Shown: positions 33,701 to 45,700 of the stretch, piece by piece
How the letters are laid out: each line of letters starts with the position of its first letter
How positions within the stretch are numbered: the stretch's first letter is position 1
Translations under genes and position numbers: made by a program
From: Ascidia mentula
Lineage: Eukaryota; Chordata; Ascidiacea; Phlebobranchia; Ascidiidae
Length of the DNA stretch: 64,000 nt
Direction: 5' to 3'
Assembly (NCBI GenBank): GCA_947561715.1
Contig: OX387201.1
Location: 7,334,001-7,398,000, forward strand
The notes under the pieces: model-generated
Databases searched by the model: none
What the model was told of the DNA's origin: nothing
The model's input: only the letters and a program-made list of their open reading frames with translations

Positions 33701-36700
33701 GCGTCGGTAGTTGCTTCTTCTGTTGCGATTGTCGTCGCAAAGCCTTCAGTGGTTGCAGCAATTGTCGTAGGTTCGGCTTCTGTAGTTGCTTCTTCAGTTG
33801 CGATTGTCGTCGCAAAACCTTCAGTGGTTGCAGCAAATGTCGTAGGTTCGGCTTCTGTAATTGCTTCTTCAGTTGCGATTGTCGTCGCAAAGCCTTCAGT
33901 GGTTGCAGCAATTGTCGTAGGTTCGGCGTCGGTAGTTGCTTCTTCTGTTGCGATTGTCGTCGCAAAACCTTCAGTGGTTGCAGCAAATGTCGTAGGTTCG
34001 GCTTCTGTAATTGCTTCTTCAGTTGCGATTGTCGTCGCAAAGCCTTCAGTGGTTGCAGCAATTGTCGTAGTTTCGGCGTCGGTAGTTGCTTCTTCTGTTG
34101 CGATTGTCGTCGCAAAGCCTTCAGTGGTTGCAGCAATTGTCGTAGGTTCGGCTTCTGTAGTTGCTTCTTCAGTTGCGATTGTCGTCGCAAAGCCTTCAGT
34201 GGTTGCAGCAATTGTCGTAGTTTCGGCGTCGGTAGTTGCTTCTTCTGTTGCGATTGTCGTCGCAAAACCTTCAGTGGTTGCAGCAAATGTCGTAGGTTCG
34301 GCTTCTGTAGTTGCTTCTTCAGTTGCGATTGTCGTCGCAAAGCCTTCAGTGGTTGCAGCAATTGTCGTAGGTTCGGCTTCGGTAGTTGCTTCTTCTGTTG
34401 CGATTGTCGTCGCAAAGCCTTCAGTGGTTGCAGCAATTGTCGTAGGTTCGGCTTCTGTAGTTGCTTCTTCAGTTGCGATTGTCGTCGCAAAGCCTTCAGT
34501 GGTTGCAGCAAATTTCGTAGGTTCGGCTTCTGTAGTTGCTTCTTCAGTTGCGATTGTCGTCGCAAAGCTTTCAGTGGTTGCAGCAATTGTCGTAGTTTCG
34601 GCGTCGGTAGTTGCTTCTTCTGTTGCGATTGTCGTCGCAAAACCTTCAGTGGTTGCAGCAAATGTCGTAGGTTCGGCTTCTGTAGTTGCTTCTTCAGTTG
34701 CGATTGTCGTCGCAAAGCCTTCAGTGGTTGCAGCAATTGTCGTAGTTTCGGCGTCGGTAGTTGCTTCTTCTGTTGCGATTGTCGTCGCAAAGCCTTCAGT
34801 GGTTGCAGCAATTGTCGTAGGTTCGGCTTCTGTAGTTGCTTCTTCAGTTGCGATTGTCGTCGCAAAGCCATCAGTTGTTGCAGCAATTGTCGTAGGTTCG
34901 GTTTCTGTAGTTGCTCCTTCAGTTGCGATTGTCGTCGCAAAGCCTTCAGTTGTTGCAGCAATTGTTGTAGGTTCGACTTCTGTGGTTGCTCCTTCAGTTG
35001 GTATTGTCGTCGCGAAGCCTTCAGTGGTTGCAGCAATTGTCGTAGGTTCGGCTTCTGTAGTTGCTACTTCTGTTGCAATTGTCGTCGCAAAGCCTTCAGT
35101 GGTTGCAGCAATTGTCGTAGGTTCGGCTTCTCTAGTTGCTACTTCTGTTGCAATTGTCGTCGCAAAGCCTTCAGTGGTTGCAGCAATTGTCGTAGGTTCG
35201 GCTTCTGTAGTAGCTTCTTCAGTTGCGATTGTCGTCGCAAAGCCTTCAGTGGTTGCAGCAATTGTCGTAGGTTCGGCTTCTGTAGTTGCTTCTTCAGTTG
35301 CGATTGTCGTCGCAAAGCCTTCAGTCGTTGCAGCAATTGTCGTAGGTTCGGCTTCTGTAGTTGCTTCTTCAGTTGCGATTGTCGTCGCAAAGCCTTCAGT
35401 GGTTGCAGCAATTGTCGTAGGTTCGGCTTCTGTAGTTGCTTCTTCAGTTGCGATTGTCGTCGCAAAGCCATCAGTTGTTGCAGCAATTGTCGTAGGTTCG
35501 GCTTCTCTAGTTGCTACTTCTGTTGCAATTGTCGTCGCAAAGCCTTCAGTGGTTGCAGCAATTGTCGTAGTTTCGGCGTCGGTAGTTGCTTCTTCTGTTG
35601 CGATTGTCGTCGCAAAACCTTCAGTGGTTGCAGCAAATGTCGTAGGTTCGGCTTCTGTAGTTGCTTCTTCAGTTGCGATTGTCGTCGCAAAGCCTTCAGT
35701 GGTTGCAGCAATTGTCGTAGTTTCGGCGTCGGTAGTTGCTTCTTCTGTTGCGATTGTCGTCGCAAAGCCTTCAGTGGTTGCAGCAATTGTCGTAGGTTCG
35801 GCTTCTGTAGTTGCTTCTTCAGTTGCGATTGTCGTCGCAAAGCCATCAGTTGTTGCAGCAATTGTCGTAGGTTCGGTTTCTGTAGTTGCTCCTTCAGTTG
35901 CGATTGTCGTCGCAAAGCCATCAGTTGTTGCAGCAATTGTTGTAGGTTCGACTTCTGTGGTTGCTCCTTCAGTTGGTATTGTCGTCGCGAAGCCTTCAGT
36001 GGTTGCAGCAATTGTCGTAGGTTCGGCTTCTGTAGTTGCTACTTCTGTTGCAATTGTCGTCGCAAAGCCTTCAGTGGTTGCAGCAATTGTCGTAGGTTCG
36101 GCTTCTCTAGTTGCTACTTCTGTTGCAATTGTCGTCGCAAAGCCTTCAGTGGTTGCAGCAATTGTCGTAGGTTCGGCTTCTGTAGTAGCTTCTTCAGTTG
36201 CGATTGTCGTCGCAAAGCCTTCAGTGGTTGCAGCAATTGTCGTAGGTTCGGCTTCTGTAGTTGCTTCTTCAGTTGCGATTGTCGTCGCAAAGCCTTCAGT
36301 CGTTGCAGCAATTGTCGTAGGTTCGGCTTCTGTAGTTGCTTCTTCAGTTGCGATTGTCGTCGCAAAGCCTTCAGTGGTTGCAGCAATTGTCGTAGGTTCG
36401 GCTTCTGTAGTTGCTTCTTCAGTTGCGATTGTCGTCGCAAAGCCATCAGTTGTTGCAGCAATTGTCGTAGGTTCGGCTTCTGTAGTTGCTTCTTCAGTTG
36501 CAATTGTCGTCGCAAAGCCTTCAGTGGTTGCAGCAATTGTCGTAGGTTCGGATTCTGTAGTTGCTTCTTCAGTTGCGATTGTCGTCGCAAAGCCTTCAGT
36601 GGTTGCAGCAATTGTCGTATGTTCGGCTTCGGTAGTTGCTTCTTCAGTTGCGATTGTCGTAGCAAAGCCATCAGTTGTTGCAGCAATTGTCGTAGGTTCG

Positions 36701-39700
36701 GCTTCTGTAGTTGCTCCTTCAGTTGCGATTGTCGTCGCAAAGCCATCAGTTGTTGCAGCAATTGTTGTAGGTTCGGCTTCTGTAGTTGCTCCTTCAGTTG
36801 CGATTGCCGTCGCGAAGCCTTCAGTGGTTGCAGCAATTGTCGTAGGTTCGGCTTCTGTAGTTGCTTCTTCTGTTGCGATTGTCGTCGCAAAGCCTTCAGT
36901 GGTTGCAGCAATTGTCGTAGGTTCGGCTTCTGTAGTTGCTTCTTCTGTTGCGATTGTCGTCGCAAAGCCTTCAGTGGTTGCAGCAATTGTCGTAGGTTCG
37001 GCTTCTGTAGTTGCTTCTTCTGTTGCAATTGTCGTCGCAAAGCCTTCAGTGGTTGCAGCAACTGTCGTAGGTTCGGCTTCTGTAGTTGCTTCTTCAGTTG
37101 CGATTGTCGTCGCAAAGCCTTCAGTGGTTGCAGCAATTGTCGTAGGTTCGGCTTCGGTAGTTGCTTCTTCTGTTGCGATTGTCGTCGCAAAGCCTTCAGT
37201 GGTTGCAGCAATTGTCGTAGGTTCGGCTTCTGTAGTTGCTTCTTCAGTTGCGATTGTCGTCGCAAAGCCTTCAGTGGTTGCAGCAATTGTCGTAGGTTCG
37301 GCTTCGGTAGTTGCTTCTTCTGTTGCGATTGTCGTCGCAAAGCCTTCAGTGGTTGCAGCAATTGTCGTAGGTTCGGCTTCTGTAGTTGCTTCTTCAGTTG
37401 CGATTGTCGTCGCAAAGCCTTCAGTGGTTGCAGCAATTGTCGTAGGTTCGGCTTCGGTAGTTGCTTCTTCTGTTGCGATTGTCGTCGCAAAGCCTTCAGT
37501 GGTTGCAGCAATTGTCGTAGGTTCGGCTTCTGTAGTTGCTCCTTCAGTTGCGATTGTCGTCGCAAAGCCATCAGTTGTTGCAGCAATTGTCGTAGGTTCG
37601 GCTTCTGTAGTTGCTCCTTCAGTTGCGATTGTCGTCGCGAAGCCTTCAGTGGTTGCAGCAATTGTCGTAGGTTCGGCTTCTGTAGTTGCTACTTCTGTTG
37701 CGATTGTCGTCGCAAAGCCTTCAGTGGTTGCAGCAATTGTCGTAGGTACGGCTTCTGTAGCTGCTACTTCCGTTGCAATTGTCGTCGCAAAGCCTTCAGT
37801 GGTTGCAGCAATTGTCGTAGGTTCGGCTTCGGTAGTTGCTTCTTCTGTTGCGATTGTCGTCGCAAAGCCTTCAGTGGTTGCAGCAATTGTCGTAGGTTCG
37901 GCTTCTATAGTTGCTTCTTCTGTTGCGATTGTCGTCGCAAAGCCTTCAGTGGTTGCAGCAATTGTCGTAGGTTCGGCTTCTGTAGTTGCTTCTTCAGTTG
38001 CGATTGTCGTCGCAAAGCCATCAGTTGTTGCAGCAATTGTCGTAGGTTCGGCTTCTGTAGTTGCTACTTCTGTTGCAATTGTCGTCGCAAAGCCTTCAGT
38101 GGTTGCAGCAATTGTTGTAGGTTCGGCTTCTGTAGTTGCTCCTTCAGTTGCGATTGTCGTCGCGAAGCCTTCAGTGGTTGCAGCAATTGTCGTAGGTTCG
38201 GCTTCTGTAGTAGCTTCTTCTGTTGCGATTGTCGTCGCAAAGCCTTCAGTGGTTGCAGCAATTGTCGTAGGTTCGGCTTCTGTAGTTGCTACTTCTGTTG
38301 CAATTGTCGTCGCAAAGCCTTCAGTGGTTGCAGCAATTGTCGTAGGTTCGGCTTCTGTAGTTGCTTCTTCAGTTGCAATTGTCGTCGCAAAGCCTTCAGT
38401 GGTTGCAGCAATTGTCGTAGGTTCGGCTTCTGTAGTTGCTTCTTCAGTTGCGATTGTCGTCGCAAAGCCATCAGTTGTTGCAGCAAATGTCGTAGGTTCG
38501 GCTTCTGTAGTTGCTTCTTCAGTTGCAATTGTCGTCGCAAAGCCTTCAGTGGTTGCAGCAATTGTCGTAGGTTCGGCTTCTGTAGTTGCTTCTTCAGTTG
38601 CGATTGTCGTCGGAAAGCCATCAGTTGTTGCAGCAATTGTCGTAGGTTCGGCTTCTGTAGTTGCTTCTTCAGTTGCGATTGTCGTCGCAAAGCCTTCAGT
38701 GGTTGCAGCAATTGTCGTAGGTTCGGCTTCGGTAGTTGCTTCTTCTGTTGCGATTGTCGTCGCAAAGCCTTCAGTGGTTGCAGCAATTGTCGTAGGTTCG
38801 GCTTCTGTAGTTGCTTCTTCAGTTGCGATTGTCGTCGCAAAGCCTTCAGTGGTTGCAGCAATTGTCGTAGGTTCGGCTTCGGTAGTTGCTTCTTCTGTTG
38901 CGATTGTCGTCGCAAAGCCTTCAGTGGTTGCAGCAATTGTCGTAGGTTCGGCTTCTGTAGTTGCTTCTTCAGTTGCGATTGTCGTCGCAAAGCCTTCAGT
39001 GGTTGCAGCAATTGTCGTAGATTCGGCTTCGGTAGTTGCTTCTTCTGTTGCGATTGTCGTCGCAAAGCCTTCAGTGGTTGCAGCAAATGTCGTAGGTTCG
39101 GCTTCTGTAGTTGCTTCTTCAGTTGCGATTGTCGTCGCAAAGCCTTCAGTGGTTGCAGCAATTGTCGTAGGTTCGGCTTCTGTAGTTGCTCCTTCAGTTG
39201 CGATTGTCGTCGCAAAGCCTTCAGTGGTTGCAGCAATTGTCGTAGGTTCGGCGTCTGTAGTTGCTTCTTCAGTTGCGATTGTCGTCGCAAAGCCATCAGT
39301 TGTTGCAGCAATTGTCGTAGGTTCGGCTTCTGTAGTTGCTTCTTCAGTTGCGATTGTCGTCGCAAAGCCTTCAGTGGTTGCAGCAATTGTCGTAGGTTCG
39401 GCTTCGGTAGTTGCTTCTTCTGTTGCGATTGTCGTCGCAAAGCCTTCAGTGGTTGCAGCAATTGTCGTAGGTTCGGCTTCGGTAGTTGCTTCTTCTGTTG
39501 CGATTGTCGTCGCAAAGCCTTCAGTGGTTGCAGCAATTGTTGTAGGTTCGGCTTCTGTAGTTGCTTCTTCAGTTGCGATTGTCGTCGCAAAGCCTTCAGT
39601 GGTTGCAGCAATTGTCGTAGGTTCGGCTTCGGTAGTTGCTTCTTCAGTTGCGATTGTCGTCGCAAAGCCTTCAGTGGTTGCAGCAATTGTCGTAGGTTCG

Positions 39701-42700
39701 GCTTCTGTAATTGCTTCTTCAGTTGCGATTGTCGTCGCAAAGCCTTCAGTGGTTGCAGCAATTATCGTAGGTTCGGCTTCTGTAGTTGCTTCTTCAGTTG
39801 CGATTGTCGTCGCAAAGCCATCAGTTGTTGCAGCAATTGTCGTAGGTTCGGCTTCTGTAGTTGATACTTCTGTTGCAATTGTCGTCGCAAAGCCTTCAGT
39901 GGTTGCAGCAATTGTCGTAGTTTCGGCTTCTGTAGTTGCTTCTTCTGTTGCGATTGTCGTCGCAAAGCCTTCAGTGGTTGCAGCAATTGTCGTAGGTTCG
40001 GCTTCTGTAGTTGCTTCTTCAGTTGCGATTGTCGTCGCAAAGCCTTCAGTGGTTGCAGCAATTGTCGTAGGTTCGGCTTCTGTAGTTGATACTTCTGTTG
40101 CAATTGTCGTCGCAAAGCCTTCAGTGGTTGCAGCAATTGTCGTAGTTTCGGCTTCTGTAGTTGCTTCTTCTGTTGCGATTGTCGTCGCAAAGCCTTCAGT
40201 GGTTGCAGCAATTGTCGTAGGTTCGGCTTCTGTAGTTGCTTCTTCAGTTGCGATTGTCGTCGCAAAGCCTTCAGTGGTTGCAGCAATTGTCGTAGGTTCG
40301 GCTTCGGTAGTTGCTTCTTCTGTTGCGATTGTCGTCGCAAAGCCTTCAGTGGTTGCAGCAATTGTCGTAGGTTCGGCTTCTGTAGTTGCTTCTTCAGTTG
40401 CGATTGTCGTCGCAAAGCCATCAGTTGTTGCAGCAATTGTCGTAGATTCGGCTTCTGTAGTTGTTTCTTCAGTTGCAATTGTCGTCGCAAAGCCTTCAGT
40501 GGTTGCAGCAATTGTCGTAGGTTCGGCTTCTGTAGTTGCTCCTTCAGTTGCGATTGTCGTCGCGAAGTCTTCAGTAGTTGCAGCAATTGTCGTAGTTTCG
40601 GCTTCTGTAGTTGCTTCTTCTGTTGCAATTGTCGTCGCAAAGCCTTCAGTGGTTGCAGCAATTGTCGTAGGTTCGGCTTCTGTAGCTGCTACTTCCGTTG
40701 CAATTGTCGTCGCAAAGCCTTCAGTGGTTGCAGCAATTGTCGTAGGTTCGGATTCTGTAGTTGCTTCTTCAGTTGCGATTGTCGTCGCAAAGCCTTCAGT
40801 GGTTGCAGCAATTGTCGTAGGTTCGGCTTCTGTAGTTGCTTCTTCAGTTGCGATTGCCGTCGCGAAGCCTTCAGTGGTTGCAGCAATTGTCGTAGGTTCG
40901 GCTTCTGTAGTTGCTCCTTCAGTTGCGATTGTCGTCGCGAAGCCTTCAGTGGTTGCAGCAATTGTTGTAGGTTCGGCTTCTGTAGTTGCTCCTTCAGTTG
41001 CGATTGTCGTCGCAAAGCCTTCAGTGGTTGCAGCAATTGTCGTAGGTTCGGCTTCTGTAGTTGCTCCTTCAGTTGCGATTGTCGTCGCGAAGCCTTCAGT
41101 GGTTGCAGCAATTGTCGTAGGTTCGGCTTCTGTAGTTGCTACTTCTGTTGCAATTGTCGTCGCAAAGCCTTCAGTGGTTGCAGCAATTGTCGTAGGTTCG
41201 GCTTCTGTAGTTGCTTCTTCAGTTGCGATTGTCGTCGCAAAGCCTTCAGTGGTTGCAGCAATTGTCGTAGGTTCGGCTTCTGTAGTTGCTTCTTCAGTTG
41301 CGATTGTCGTCGCAAAGCCATCAGTTGTTGCAGCATTTGTCGTAGGTTCGGCTTCTGTAGCTGCTACTTGCGTTGCAATTGTCGTCGCAAAGCCTTCAGT
41401 GGTTGCAGCAATTGTCGTAGGTTCGGCTTCTGCAGTTGCTTCTTCAGTTGCGATTGTCGTCGCGAAGCCTTCAGTGGTTGCAGCAATTGTCGTAGGTTCG
41501 GCTTCTGTAGCTGCTATTTCCGTTGCAATTGTCGTCGCAAAGCCTTCAGTGGTTGCAGCAATTGTCGTAGGTTCGGCTTCTGTAGTTGCTTCTTCAGTTG
41601 CGATTGTCGTCGCAAAGCCTTCAGTGGTTGCAGCAATTGTCGTAGGTTCGGCTTCTGTAATTGCTTCTTCAGTTGCGATTGTCGTCGCAAAGCCTTCAGT
41701 GGTTGCAGCAATTGTCGTAGTTTCGGCGTCGGTAGTTGCTTCTTCTGTTGCGATTGTCGTCGCAAAGCCTTCAGTGGTTGCAGCAATTGTCGTAGGTTCG
41801 GATTCTGTAGTTGCTTCTTCGGTTGCGATTGTCGTCGCAAAGCCTTCAGTGGTTGCAGCAATTGTCGTAGGTTCGGTCTCGGTAGTTGCTTCTTCCGTTG
41901 CGATTGTCGTCGCAAAGCCATCAGTTGTTGCAGCAATTGTCGTAGGTTCGGCTTCTGTAGTTGCTCCTTCAGTTGCGATTGTCGTCGCAAAGCCATCAGT
42001 TGTTGCAGCAATTGTTGTAGGTTCGGCTTCTGTAGATGCTCCTTCAGTTGCGATTGTCGTCGCGAAGCCTTGAGTGGTTGCAGCAATTGTCGTAGTTTCG
42101 GCTTCTGTAGTTGCTTCTTCTGTTGCGATTGTCGTCGCAAAGCCTTCAGTGGATGCAGCAATTGTCGTAGGTTCGGCTTCTGTAGTTGCTTCTTCAGTTG
42201 CGATTGTCGTCGCAAAGCCTTCAGTGGTTGCAGCAATTGTCGTAGGTTCGGCTTCTGTAGTTGCTTCTTCTGTTGCAATTGTCGTCGCAAAGCCTTCAGT
42301 GGTTGCAGCAACTGTCGTAGGTTCGGCTTCTGTAGTTGCTTCTTCAGTTGCGATTGTCGTCGCAAAGCCTTCAGTGGTTGTGGCAATTGTCATAGGTTCG
42401 GCTTCTGTAGTTGCTTCTTCAGTGGCGATTGTCGTCGCAAAGCCTTCAGTGGTTGCAGCAAATGTCGTAGGTTCGGCTTCTGTAGTTGCTTCTTCAGTTG
42501 CGATTGTCGTCGCAAAGCCTTCAGTGGTTGCAGCAATTGTCGTAGGTTCGGCTTCTGTAGTTGCTTCTTCTGTTGCGATTGTCGTCGCAAAGCCTTCAGT
42601 GGTTGCAGCAATTGTCGTAGGTTCGGCTTCTGTAGTTGCTTCTTCAGTTGCGATTGTCGTCGCAAAGTCTTCAGTGGTTGCAGCAATTGTCGTAGGTTCG

Positions 42701-45700
42701 GCTTCGGTAGTTGCTTCTTCTGTTGCGATTGTCGTCGCAAAGCCTTCAGTGGTTGCAGCAATTGTCGTAGGTTCGGCTTCTGTAGTTGCTTCTTCAGTTG
42801 CGATTGTCGTCGCAAAGCCTTCAGTGGTTGCAGCAGTTGTCGTAGGTTCGGCTTCGGTAGTTGCTTCTTCAGTTGCGATTGTCGTCGCAAAGCCTTCAGT
42901 GGTTGCAGCAATTGTCGTAGGTTCGGCTTCTGTAGTTGCTCCTTCAGTTGCGATTGTCGTCGCAAAGCCATCAGTTGTTGCAGCAATTGTTGTAGGTTCG
43001 GCTTCTGTAGTTGCTCCTTCAGTTGCGATTGTCGTCGCGAAGCCTTGAGTGGTTGCAGCAATTGTCGTAGGTTCGGCTTCTGTAGTTGCTACTTCTGTTG
43101 CAATTGTCGTCGCAAAGCCTTCAGTGGTTGCAGCAATTGTCGTAGGTTCGGATTCTGTAGCTGCTACTTCCGTTGCAATTGTCGTCGCAAAGCCTTGAGT
43201 GGTTGCAGCAATTGTCGTAGGTTCGGCTTCTGTAGTTGCTTCTTCAGTTGCGATTGTCGTCGCAAAGCCTTCAGTGGTTGCAGCAATTGTCGTAGGTTCG
43301 GCTTCTGTAGTTGTTTCTTCAGTTGCGATTGTCGTCGCAAAGCCTTCAGTTGTTGCAGCAATTGTCGTAGGTTCGGCTTCTGTAGTTGCTTCTTCAGTTG
43401 CGATTGTCGTCGCAAAGCCATCAGTTGTTGCAGCAATTGTCGTAGGTTCGGCTTCTGTAGTTGCTTCTTCAGTTGCAATTGTCGTCGCAAAGCCTTCAGT
43501 GGTTGCAGCAATTGTTGTAGGTTCGGCTTCGGTAGTTGCTTCTTCAGTAGCGGTTGTCGTCGCAAAGCCATCAGTTGTTGCAGCAATTGTCGTAGGTTCG
43601 GCTTCTGTAGTTGCTCCTTCAGTTGCGATTGTCGTCGCAAAGCCATCAGTTGTTGCAGCAATTGTTGTAGGTTCGGCTTCTGTAGTTGCTCCTTCAGTTG
43701 CGATTGTCGTCGCGAAGCCTTCAGTGGTTGCAGCAATTGTCGTAGGTTCGGCTTCTGTAGTTGCTTCTTCTGTTGCGATTGTCGTCGCAAAGCCTTCAGT
43801 GGTTGCAGCAATTGTCGTAGGTTCGGCTTCTGTAGTTGCTTCTTCTGTAGCGATTGTCGTCGCAAAGCCTTCAGTGGTTGCAGCAATTGTCGTAGGTTCG
43901 GCTTCTGTAGTTGCCTCTTCTGTTGCAATTGTCGTCGCAAAGCCTTCAGTGGTTGCAGCAACTGTCGTAGGTTCGGCTTCTGTAGTTGCTTCTTCAGTTG
44001 CGATTGTCGTCGCAAAGCCTTCAGTGGTTGTAGCAATTGTCATAGGTTCGGCTTCTGTAGTTGCTTCTTCAGTTGCGATTGTCGTCGCAAAGCCATCAGT
44101 TGTTGCAGCAATTGTCGTAGATTCGGCTTCTGTAGTTGTTTCTTCAGTTGCAATTGTCGTCGCAAAGACTTCAGTGGTTGCAGCAATTGTCGTAGGTTCG
44201 GCTTCTGTAGTTTCTTCTTCAGTTGCGATTGTCGTCGCAAAGCCTTCCGTGGTTGCAGCAATTGTCGTAGGTTCGGCTTCGGTAGTTGCTTCCTCTGTTG
44301 CGATTGTCGTCGCAAAGCCTTCAGTGGTTGCAGCGATTGTCGTAGGTTCGGCTTCTGTAGTTGCTCCTTCAGTTGCGATTGTCGTCGCAAAGCCATCAGT
44401 TGTTGCAGCAATTGTTGTAGGTTCGGCTTCTGTAGTTGCTCCTTCAGTTGCGATTGTCGTCGCGAAGCCTTCAGTGGTTGCAGCAATTGTCGTAGGTTCG
44501 GATTCTGTAGTTGCTTCTTCGGTTGCGATTGTCGTCGCAAAGCCTTCAGTGGTTGCAGCAATTGTCGTAGGTTCGGCTTCGGTAGTTGCTTCTTCAGTTG
44601 CGATTGTCGTCGCGAAGCCTTCAGTGGTTGCAGCAATTGTCGTAGGTTCGGATTCTGTAGTTGCTCCTTCAGTTGCGATTGTCGTCGCGAAGCCTTCAGT
44701 GGTTGCAGCAATTGTCGTAGGTTCGGATTCTGTAGTTGCTTCTTCGGTTGCGATTGTCGTCGCAAAGCCTTCAGTGGTTGCAGCAATTGTCGTAGGTTCG
44801 GCTTCGGTAGTTGCTTCTTCAGTTGCGATTGTCGTCGCAAAGCCTTCAGTGGTTGCAGCAATTGTCGTAGGTTCGGCTTCTGTAGTTGCTTCTTCTGTTG
44901 CGATTGTCGTCGCAAAGCCTTCAGTGGTTGCAGCAATTGTCGTAGGTTCGGCTTCTGTAGTTGCTTCTTCTGTAGCGATTGTCGTCGCAAAGCCTTCAGT
45001 GGTTGCAGCAATTGTCGTAGGTTCGGCTTCTGTAGTTGCCTCTTCTGTTGCAATTGTCGTCGCAAAGCCTTCAGTGGTTGCAGCAACTGTCGTAGGTTCG
45101 GCTTCTGTAGTTGCTTCTTCAGTTGCGATTGTCGTCGCAAAGCCTTCAGTGGTTGTAGCAATTGTCATAGGTTCGGCTTCTGTAGTTGCTTCTTCAGTTG
45201 CGATTGTCGTCGCAAAGCCATCAGTTGTTGCAGCAATTGTCGTAGATTCGGCTTCTGTAGTTGTTTCTTCAGTTGCAATTGTCGTCGCAAAGACTTCAGT
45301 GGTTGCAGCAATTGTCGTAGGTTCGGCTTCTGTAGTTTCTTCTTCAGTTGCGATTGTCGTCGCAAAGCCTTCCGTGGTTGCAGCAATTGTCGTAGGTTCG
45401 GCTTCGGTAGTTGCTTCCTCTGTTGCGATTGTCGTCGCAAAGCCTTCAGTGGTTGCAGCGATTGTCGTAGGTTCGGCTTCTGTAGTTGCTCCTTCAGTTG
45501 CGATTGTCGTCGCAAAGCCATCAGTTGTTGCAGCAATTGTTGTAGGTTCGGCTTCTGTAGTTGCTCCTTCAGTTGCGATTGTCGTCGCGAAGCCTTCAGT
45601 GGTTGCAGCAATTGTCGTAGGTTCGGATTCTGTAGTTGCTTCTTCGGTTGCGATTGTCGTCGCAAAGCCTTCAGTGGTTGCAGCAATTGTCGTAGGTTCG

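Noticed and set aside
23792-42073. 6093-codon + strand open frame (and the 5353-, 3024-, 3033- and 2214-codon ones to its right)
   Set aside because: Antisense shadows of the stop-free 75-bp unit. They have no signal peptide, splice context or non-repeat domain, while the - strand frame has all of these.
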